This document shows, one piece after another, positions 8,684 through 14,504 of a stretch of 64,000 nt of DNA. This stretch comes from Candidatus Rifleibacteriota bacterium (lineage in GTDB: Bacteria; Riflebacteria; Ozemobacteria; Ozemobacterales; Ozemobacteraceae): contig JAKQQP010000500.1 of NCBI GenBank assembly GCA_029564115.1, positions 1 through 64,000 of the forward strand, written 5' to 3'. The number at the start of each line of letters is the position of its first letter. The first letter of the stretch is position 1. Position numbers and translations under genes: made by a program. A model generated the notes under the pieces. That model searched no databases and was not told the origin of the DNA. It saw only the letters and a program-made list of their open reading frames with translations.

Positions 8684-10084
8684 TTATCTCCAGAATGACT
8701 TGATTGTTTTAAGGCTTCTGACAAATAGAAGCGGAACAGTTAAAAGCAGACGGCTGATCGATGCCGCACCCGGCAGTTTTTCGAGCATCACTACGGCGGC
8801 AGGGCTGTTTTTCACATACCAGGAGTTTAATGATCTGCCTGGTTTCGAAGATAGAACGAATTCGCGCCTGAACCAGCGAAAGTCTTCTATGACCAGCGGG
8901 TAGTCTGCAAAAGCGAACGAAGCTATAAAGCATAAAGAGCTTTTTCCGGCATTGTCAAACGAAATGTTGAACTGCGGGTCAATGACATAAATCATGGCTT
9001 TGGCCTTGAAGGCCTCTTCATCGTCGCCCAGATACTTGAGCGTAGTATAATATTTGTCGAGCAGATCGATGTTTTCGGGGCTTATCGTAAGAGCCTTCTC
9101 GAGAGTTTTTCGCGCCTGACGGAAATAATCGGCGCCAATGCTTGTGCCAAGCGATATTGCCTTGCTCAAATAAAAATTACTGGCTTTTGTCAAAAGTTTC
9201 AGTTTGATTTCCTGAATATCGAGCCGGGCATCTTTTACTTCAAATGGGTGGGTATCTTCACGTTCAGACTTGTATAAAGCTTTTTCAGCTTCTATGAAGC
9301 GCCTCAACTCAGCCAGGGCCCGTGCTTTTGTCAACATCATTGGTACATTTATGGGGTAATTGGCATGAAGATAATCTACTCGCTTTAAAACCTCTTCGTA
9401 TTGCCTGTTTTCGAACAACTGTTTGATGTCTTCGACTATTACAGACTCTTCATCGATCGTTGCTTCTTCTGTTTCGGGCTCTTCGTCTTCGATTTCTTCA
9501 AGAGCCATACGTCGGCGCAATTCTTCTTTGCGCTCTTCGATGAAGGCTTCTATTTCGCTCTCTTTATCGTGGTCGCCGAGCAACAGGTAGCATCTTTTAA
9601 GACCTGTCAGAACAACCATGTTGTGGGGCTGCAGCTCAAATGCGGTTTGAAATGCAGCCAGGGCTTTAATGGTAATGGCATGCAGCATTTTATCGTTCTC
9701 TATACGCATCTTTTCGCGAGAAAGAGAATCGGAGCGCTTCAAACTTTCTTCGAGGCGAACGCTGGTGTTTTCGCGTTCTAGCAATTGGGAGTTACCCTGA
9801 GAGACAAGACTGTCAACATAAAGCTTGCAGCTGTTGTTTTTCAGTTCCTGGTGTTCTGGGTCGTCAGGGTGCCAGGCAGCAGTATCTTCAAGAAGTCGGT
9901 GTCCGGCTTCAAAAAGGCTGAGGCGGTTCAATTCAACGAAAAAGCTGTTGATGAATTCGACGTCAGCCGGGTTTGCCGCTGAGAAATATTTGTGAAAAAT
10001 CTTCAACGCAGCCGCATGCTCGCGGTTGCGTGTCAGACCTATAATCTTTTTCTTGATTTCAAGGGTTTTGTTGCGTTCTGGCAT
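8684..10084 (-). CDS. TPR-repeat protein of unknown function
   Basis: A 466-residue soluble or peripheral protein built of TPR-like helical pairs, for example around residues 230-265 (YEEVLKRVDYLHANYPINVPM) and 305-365 (ARKTLEKALTISPENIDLLDKYY). A charged coiled stretch rich in Glu lies near 180-215. No signal peptide is evident; the C-terminus has one short hydrophobic stretch (SRLLLTVPLLFV). Likely a scaffold or adaptor. It sits directly upstream of the SpoIID-like gene (10-base gap), suggesting a shared envelope role. No Shine-Dalgarno sequence is visible before its ATG. Confidence 0.8.
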   Translation of the reverse strand: MPERNKTLEIKKKIIGLTRNREHAAALKIFHKYFSAANPADVEFINSFFVELNRLSLFEAGHRLLEDTAAWHPDDPEHQELKNNSCKLYVDSLVSQGNSQLLERENTSVRLEESLKRSDSLSREKMRIENDKMLHAITIKALAAFQTAFELQPHNMVVLTGLKRCYLLLGDHDKESEIEAFIEERKEELRRRMALEEIEDEEPETEEATIDEESVIVEDIKQLFENRQYEEVLKRVDYLHANYPINVPMMLTKARALAELRRFIEAEKALYKSEREDTHPFEVKDARLDIQEIKLKLLTKASNFYLSKAISLGTSIGADYFRQARKTLEKALTISPENIDLLDKYYTTLKYLGDDEEAFKAKAMIYVIDPQFNISFDNAGKSSLCFIASFAFADYPLVIEDFRWFRREFVLSSKPGRSLNSWYVKNSPAAVVMLEKLPGAASISRLLLTVPLLFVRSLKTIKSFWR

Positions 10085-10188
10085 ATCTGATTTAAGCTAT
10101 AAAATACCATAAATCAAATCTATTGGCATCGTTTTTATGTCTGTCTAAAAGCAGAAACCCGGCAGTGCCGGATTTCTGGTTGCTCAGC

Positions 10189-10425
10189 TCAATGCTTTTG
10201 CTTTCCTTTCGCATTTCTTCCATAATATGAAAGATCGCGAATTTTTTCCCGTCGCAAAAACTTATGCAAAAGTGCCGCTCTGCTGAAGATAAAGACAATT
10301 GTTCCGCATATCAATCCCCCAAGAAAACCCGCTACTAAAACATTATGGTTCAATTTTCCTACCCCCGTTTCAATGTTTTGCGGTATCTTTTTCGGCAGGA
10401 ACATCAGTTTGTTGAATAGATGCAA
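10189..10425 (-). CDS. Possible small single-pass membrane protein
   Basis: In the 364-base gap 10085-10448 the only supportable feature is a 78-codon minus-strand ORF starting TTG. It encodes one clear membrane helix (VLVAGFLGGLICGTIVFIF, about residues 29-47) followed by a basic, Tyr- and Lys-rich tail, a sensible topology for a small membrane protein. There is no good ribosome-binding site and no recognisable family, so it could be chance. It lies upstream of, and on the same strand as, the TPR/SpoIID-like pair and is divergent from the hydantoinase gene. Confidence 0.35.
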   Translation of the reverse strand: MHLFNKLMFLPKKIPQNIETGVGKLNHNVLVAGFLGGLICGTIVFIFSRAALLHKFLRREKIRDLSYYGRNAKGKQKH

Positions 10426-10448
10426 AATTAAAAATTCAGGATAAACAT

Positions 10449-11828
10449 ATGTTTGAAGTGGTTCTGAAAAACGGTCAATTATTCTGGAACGAGTCGCTTA
10501 TTGAGGGAGACCTGGCTATAAACGGCGAAAAAATCGCGGCAATAGGTAAAAACCTGCGCGGAAAAGAGGAAATAGACGTTGCAGGCAAATGGGTGCTGCC
10601 CGGCGCCATTGATGCCCATACCCACTTTTCTCTGCCTTTTGCCGGCGCGGTGTCTGCTGATGACTTTTATTCGGGCAGCATTGCCGGGGCAGCCGGTGGG
10701 GTAACCACGTTCATCGACTTTACAGCTCAAAAAGGCGATGAAGGGGTTCTCGAAAGTCTGAAACGCCGACGTGAAGAAGCAGACCCGCTGGTTGGCATCG
10801 ATTACTCTCTGCACGCCTGCATCGGCAGATTTTCTGACGCAGTTCGTGAACAACTGCCATTGCTTAAAAGTGAGGGCGTTACGAGTCTCAAAATTTTCAT
10901 GGCCTATGGCAAATCCGGGTTGATGCAGAGCGACGATAAATTGCTCAAAATTCTTACCGCCTGCAAAGAGCTGGGTATTCTCATAACGGTTCATGCCGAG
11001 AATGGTATCTTGATCGACTCACTGCTCGATGAAGCCTCTAAAACAGGTAATCTTGGCATCGAAGCACTGCCAAAAACCAGACCGGTTTTTTCTGAAACTG
11101 AAGCAATCAGGCGTGTTGCTGATTTTGCCCGCTTTACCGGCTGTCGTGTCTACGTCGTTCATGTATCGAGCGGTGAGGGGGCCTGGACTCTCTGGAAAGA
11201 AAAGCTCAACGGCGCACCCGTAGCTGGCGAAACCTGCCCCCAGTATCTTTATCTTGATGATTCGCGCCTGACGGAGCCAGAAGGTCATTACTGGGCCTGT
11301 TGCCCTCCGATAAGGCCAAGAATTCAGCAGGAGCAAATATGGAAATGTCTTGCTTCCGGGCAGCTGGCTGTAGTTGCGACTGATCACTGTCCGTTTACCC
11401 GTGCCGATAAAAATAGCTGGAACCACGACATAACAAAACTGCCGATGGGGCTGCCCGGTATAGAGACTTTTCCGGCTCTGTTGTTGAACGGCGTTCACAG
11501 CGAAAAAATTTCTTTATTGGACGCAGTGAGAATGATTTCTGAAAACCCGGCCCGCATTTTCGGCATCTACCCCGAAAAAGGCAGTCTGATCCCCGGAACC
11601 GACGCCGACATAATGGTATATAACCCTGATTGCGAAGGGGTGATAAACGCTGCAAATCTGCACATGAAGACTGATTATTCACCTTATGAGGGCATGGTCT
11701 GCAGGGGCTGCAACGAAATGACGATCATGCGCGGAAAAGTTATTTTCAGTCGCAAAAATGGTTGGTCGGGCAAAAAGGGTGGGGGAAAATTTTTGTTCAG
11801 GCAGGCTGCAGATCCTGACTTTTTCTGA
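10449..11828 (+). CDS. hydA: Dihydropyrimidinase / D-hydantoinase
   Basis: Zinc amidohydrolase that opens the ring of dihydropyrimidines or hydantoins in reductive pyrimidine catabolism. Ligands are all present: DAHTHF (His57, His59), the lysine carboxylated in this family (SLKIFMAYG, Lys148), VHAE (His182), VVHVSSGEG (near 238) and the catalytic Asp in VATDHCPF (near 316). The length of 459 is typical. AGGA lies 7 bases before the ATG. No dihydropyrimidine dehydrogenase or beta-ureidopropionase flanks it, so the physiological substrate is open. Allantoinase and dihydroorotase are the nearest alternatives, but ATDHCPF and SLKIFMAYG favour hydantoinase. Confidence 0.92.
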   Translation: MFEVVLKNGQLFWNESLIEGDLAINGEKIAAIGKNLRGKEEIDVAGKWVLPGAIDAHTHFSLPFAGAVSADDFYSGSIAGAAGGVTTFIDFTAQKGDEGVLESLKRRREEADPLVGIDYSLHACIGRFSDAVREQLPLLKSEGVTSLKIFMAYGKSGLMQSDDKLLKILTACKELGILITVHAENGILIDSLLDEASKTGNLGIEALPKTRPVFSETEAIRRVADFARFTGCRVYVVHVSSGEGAWTLWKEKLNGAPVAGETCPQYLYLDDSRLTEPEGHYWACCPPIRPRIQQEQIWKCLASGQLAVVATDHCPFTRADKNSWNHDITKLPMGLPGIETFPALLLNGVHSEKISLLDAVRMISENPARIFGIYPEKGSLIPGTDADIMVYNPDCEGVINAANLHMKTDYSPYEGMVCRGCNEMTIMRGKVIFSRKNGWSGKKGGGKFLFRQAADPDFF

Positions 11829-11861
11829 CTGTCGTTTCCGAGTGTTCTGGTGATAAATAAA

Positions 11862-11903
11862 ACAGCCCCGCCGTTAAGATTCGGCGGGGCTGTCTTTCCT
11901 TGA
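11862..11903. terminator. Bidirectional terminator between hydA and the small CxxC gene
   Basis: A perfect 12-bp G+C-rich inverted repeat (11862-11873 with 11882-11893, 8-base loop). On the plus strand it is followed by CTTTCCTT; on the minus strand by TTTTATTTAT. It lies between two convergent genes and should end both. Confidence 0.8.
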
Positions 11904-11939
11904 TCAGGAGCCAAAACTGCAGTTGGCTGCAGATATATT

Positions 11940-12089
11940 TCAGATTGGTTTTAGAATACAGGTTTCGAGATGTTCCATATCTTTGTCTGAAAGCTGAAGG
12001 GTGCGTTCGTATCTGGTGACGATACGCTGGCATGCCGGGCAGCTGTTACCTGAAAAGCGAAAGAGAGCGATCAATTCCTGCGCACACAT
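11940..12089 (-). CDS. 49-residue CxxC protein, likely zinc-binding
   Basis: A very short gene supported by its signals rather than by homology. ATG at 12089 is preceded by GGAGGTG with an 8-base spacer, one of the strongest ribosome-binding sites in the window. The stop at 11940 is followed by a U-tailed hairpin terminator. The product starts MCAQELIALFRF, then has SCPACQRI (Cys17, Cys20) and ends HLETCILKPI (His40, Cys44), giving a CxxC plus HxxxC set that could hold one zinc. It has no signal peptide or membrane helix. Possible roles are a zinc-dependent adaptor or regulator; no family is recognised. Confidence 0.65.
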   Translation of the reverse strand: MCAQELIALFRFSGNSCPACQRIVTRYERTLQLSDKDMEHLETCILKPI

Positions 12090-12186
12090 AAATGGCACCT
12101 CCTGCTTAATTTCTAATTCCTGAGAAGAATATCGGCATTTTGCTGTTGAGATGTTAGAAATATTTTAAGACGTCGTTTCAGAGCAG

Positions 12187-12213
12187 TTGCCAATTGTCCT
12201 GTCAACGTATAAA
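12187..12213 (+). promoter_or_regulatory. Possible promoter of the NeuC-like gene (leaderless)
   Basis: TTGCCA (12187-12192), 15-base spacer, TATAAA (12208-12213). The ATG starts 9 bases after the last base of the -10 box, leaving almost no 5' leader. The short spacer makes the -35 uncertain. Confidence 0.4.
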
Positions 12214-12221
12214 CTGCAGTC

Positions 12222-13376
12222 ATGACAAAACATATCCTGATTATAAGCGGTTCACGTGCCGAATGGGGTCTTCTTCAGCCTGTCGCCAGAGAGCTGATAA
12301 GCTGCGGGCAACGGGTTACAGTGCTTGCAACTGCTTCTCACCTTCATTCGCAGAGCGGTTATTCGGTAGAAGAAATTATTGCCGACCAGGGGCTTGCTCT
12401 GGAAATGGTTTACATAACCCCCGAAAGCGAAACTGATTCTACCAGTCTGATGTTCGCAACTCTTGGCAACGCTTTTATCAAGTTGCCGGCTGTACTTGAT
12501 AAACTGCAACCAGACCTGGTGGTACTGCTTGGCGACCGCTACGAAATTTTTGCGGCAGCAACGGTGTGCAGGCTGCGGGGTATAAGAATTGCTCATATTT
12601 CTGGTGGTGAATTGACGGCGGGTGCGTTTGATGATTGCCTGCGCCATTGCATTACCAAACTCAGCGATCTGCATTTTACCGCCACTGAAGAATATCGCAA
12701 AAGAGTGATTCAGCTGGGTGAACAGCCGGGTCGCGTGTTCAATGTCGGCGAACTGGCGCTGGCTGGTCTCGACAGGCTTCAGTTGAAAAGCCGTGAACAG
12801 CTCGAAACGCTGCTGCAAACAGATCTCTCAGAATACTTTCTGGTGACTGTTCACTCTGAAACCTGTTTCCCCGGAGCCGGGCTGGCGATTGCCGAAACGC
12901 TTGTCAAACTTTTTAAATCAGAGTTTGCTGCAACAGGAATAGTTTTTACCGGGGCCAATGCCGACCCGGAAGGAGAACAGATTAACGCTCTTCTCGAACA
13001 GGAGGCCGCCCGTAACGATCTTTTCACTTTTGTCAGATCGCTCGGGCGTATCAATTACCTGTCGCTGGCCAGAGGCGCCGTCTGTGTAATCGGCAATTCT
13101 TCGAGCGGTATAGCCGAAGTGCCAGCTCTTGCAACTCCGGTGGTTAATATTGGCCGTCGTCAGGATGGCAGGCCTCACGGGAGCCTGGTTGTCAGCGTAA
13201 GTGCTGAAGCTGAGAAAATTCTGACGGCGATCAGGTGTGTTCGTAAACCAGAATTCAGGGCGGCTGGAAAATACAACCCATACACCGGTGAAGATTCAGC
13301 GCGGCAGATTGCCCAGATAATCAGCGCTTTTGACCTGTCCGAGATTGGTAGGGACAAACGCTTTTACGATCTGTAA
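12222..13376 (+). CDS. neuC: UDP-GlcNAc 2-epimerase, hydrolysing (NeuC/LegG-like)
   Basis: Predicted to convert a UDP-HexNAc into a 2-epimer with loss of UDP, the first step to sialic acid-like nonulosonic sugars. The 384-residue protein has the GT-B epimerase fold motifs: SGSRAEWGLLQPV (N-terminal loop), GDRYEIFAAATVCRLRGI, HISGGELTAGAFDD, HSET and NSSSGIAEVPALATPVVNIG. SRAEWGLL resembles the TRADYGLL of NeuC more than WecB. No neuB or neuA is adjacent. No ribosome-binding site precedes the ATG; a TATAAA box ends 9 bases before it, so the mRNA may be leaderless. Surface-glycan use would fit the Wzy-type ligase just downstream. Confidence 0.85.
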   Translation: MTKHILIISGSRAEWGLLQPVARELISCGQRVTVLATASHLHSQSGYSVEEIIADQGLALEMVYITPESETDSTSLMFATLGNAFIKLPAVLDKLQPDLVVLLGDRYEIFAAATVCRLRGIRIAHISGGELTAGAFDDCLRHCITKLSDLHFTATEEYRKRVIQLGEQPGRVFNVGELALAGLDRLQLKSREQLETLLQTDLSEYFLVTVHSETCFPGAGLAIAETLVKLFKSEFAATGIVFTGANADPEGEQINALLEQEAARNDLFTFVRSLGRINYLSLARGAVCVIGNSSSGIAEVPALATPVVNIGRRQDGRPHGSLVVSVSAEAEKILTAIRCVRKPEFRAAGKYNPYTGEDSARQIAQIISAFDLSEIGRDKRFYDL

Positions 13377-13401
13377 GGTGCGTTGTCAGATTGGCTAAAA
13401 G

Positions 13402-13432
13402 CAGAAAAGCCGCCACAAAGGCGGCTTTTCTG
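13402..13432. terminator. Bidirectional terminator between neuC-like gene and rpmA
   Basis: A perfect 13-bp inverted repeat (13402-13414 with 13420-13432, loop acaaa) whose outer arms are A- and T-rich, between two convergent genes. It supplies a hairpin plus TTTTC in both directions. Confidence 0.8.
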
Positions 13433-13443
13433 ACTGATTGAAC

Positions 13444-13713
13444 TCAGTTAACGGCTTCGGTTGCTTCAGGCATAACGCTGACGCAATGTTTGCCTTTATA
13501 CCACATAAATTTTACGCGACCGGCAGTAAGAGCGAAAAGAGTGTCGTCTTTGCCTTTGCCGACGTTGTGACCGGGATGAATCGGTGTTCCACGCTGTCTG
13601 ATGATGATGTTACCGGCTTTAACCAGTTCACCAGCGTATTTTTTGGTGCCTAAACGTTGTGCATTACTGTCTCTACCGTTGGTGGTCGAGCCCTGTCCCT
13701 TCTTATGAGCCAT
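13444..13713 (-). CDS. rpmA: Ribosomal protein bL27
   Basis: Large-subunit protein whose N-terminus reaches the peptidyl-transferase centre. The 89-residue product starts [17 protein letters not shown] and continues with [10 protein letters not shown] and [16 protein letters not shown], all diagnostic. It starts directly at AHKKG with no N-terminal extension: upstream in-frame codons reach a TAA after four codons without another start. AAGGGGG lies just upstream of the ATG. This lack of a cleavable extension is notable because the adjacent gene encodes Prp, the protease that trims L27 in other bacteria. Confidence 0.98.
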   Translation of the reverse strand: MAHKKGQGSTTNGRDSNAQRLGTKKYAGELVKAGNIIIRQRGTPIHPGHNVGKGKDDTLFALTAGRVKFMWYKGKHCVSVMPEATEAVN

Positions 13714-13733
13714 GATAAATCCCCCTTAGGTGA

Positions 13734-14045
13734 CTAATTCAACTTAACATGCTCCGGGTATGATTCTGCAATCTTCCGGAACCCGAATTTAAATACTTTA
13801 CAAACCGTTTCAAGCTGCTCCCGGCCAGTTTCTGGAACTTCGAGACTCAGATCGCATGTTCCCGAGTCGATGTTTCCTGATACTTCTCCGTTAAGACAGG
13901 CCTGAATTCCCCCTGCGAAAGTCTGCACCAGAGTCGATACCGCTGCACACACCACATCTTTGCCCCGTTCAGCACTGCCGCTGTGACCAGTGACTCTGAG
14001 CTGAACCTTGCCGTCTACGGCCGCAGGGAAATCAACTTCGATCAT
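13734..14045 (-). CDS. prp: Ribosomal-processing cysteine protease Prp
   Basis: Prp (YsxB) removes the N-terminal extension of L27 in Firmicutes and relatives. The 103-residue product has the catalytic pair His21 in VTGHSGSA and Cys33 in GKDVVCAAVSTL, and the conserved C-terminal KIAESYPEHVKLN. It lies between rplU and rpmA, the classic order; its ATG shares one base with the rplU stop (TGATG). The odd point is that the L27 encoded next to it has no extension to cut, so the protease may have another ribosomal substrate or a non-proteolytic role. Confidence 0.92.
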   Translation of the reverse strand: MIEVDFPAAVDGKVQLRVTGHSGSAERGKDVVCAAVSTLVQTFAGGIQACLNGEVSGNIDSGTCDLSLEVPETGREQLETVCKVFKFGFRKIAESYPEHVKLN

Positions 14046-14356
14046 CAGCCCTTGATGTCTTCGATGAGAAGAGAGGTGAAGTGCTGACGATGACCGAGTT
14101 TGCGGCGATAATTAACTTTGCTTTTGTATTTGAGAACGGTAATTTTTTTGCCGCGAGCATGACCAACGACTTTGGCCTTTACCTGAGCACCCTGAATGTA
14201 GGGGGCGCCGATCCGCGTATCTTCACCGTTCTTAACAAGAAGAACCTTGTCGATAGAGAGGGTTGAGTTAGCGGCCTGGTCGAGTTTTTCGCAGCGAACT
14301 CTGCTGCCTTTTTCGACGTTGTACTGTCTTCCACCGATTTCGATAATGGCGTACAT
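14045..14356 (-). CDS. rplU: Ribosomal protein bL21
   Basis: Large-subunit protein that contacts 23S rRNA. The 103-residue product has MYAIIEIGGRQYNVEKG, KVLLVKNGEDTRIGAPYI, KVVGHARGKKITVLKYKSK and YRRKLGHRQ, matching the family throughout. First gene of rplU-prp-rpmA. A plausible promoter (TTGTTT, 16-base spacer, TATTAT on the minus strand, near 14455-14485) lies about 100 bases upstream, leaving a leader long enough for autoregulation, although no specific RNA fold was resolved. Confidence 0.98.
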   Translation of the reverse strand: MYAIIEIGGRQYNVEKGSRVRCEKLDQAANSTLSIDKVLLVKNGEDTRIGAPYIQGAQVKAKVVGHARGKKITVLKYKSKVNYRRKLGHRQHFTSLLIEDIKG

Positions 14357-14504
14357 TTTATTTACTCCCAGTCTTGAGTGTAATAAGGTTTGCGAGGTTA
14401 AACCAAGTAAAAGTTAAGGGCTATTGTTCCATGGGAAGCACCATCTTATCACGAAATAATAAAAATATCCACTACGAAAACAAAAAAAATGTTAATTTAT
14501 TTTA

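Noticed and set aside
10092..10298. 68-codon minus-strand frame in the 10085-10448 gap
   Set aside because: It overlaps a better candidate with a membrane helix and has neither a ribosome-binding site nor protein-like composition.
11797..12033. 78-codon minus-strand frame overlapping the small CxxC gene and its terminator
   Set aside because: It would run through a strong intrinsic terminator and into hydA; the shorter 49-codon frame has the ribosome-binding site.
12252..12818. Minus-strand frame of 188 codons inside the NeuC-like gene
   Set aside because: The plus-strand gene has all epimerase motifs, and the reverse frame has no ribosome-binding site or family.
13438..13653. Open frame on the plus strand across rpmA
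   Set aside because: It is the shadow of L27, which is conserved residue by residue on the other strand.
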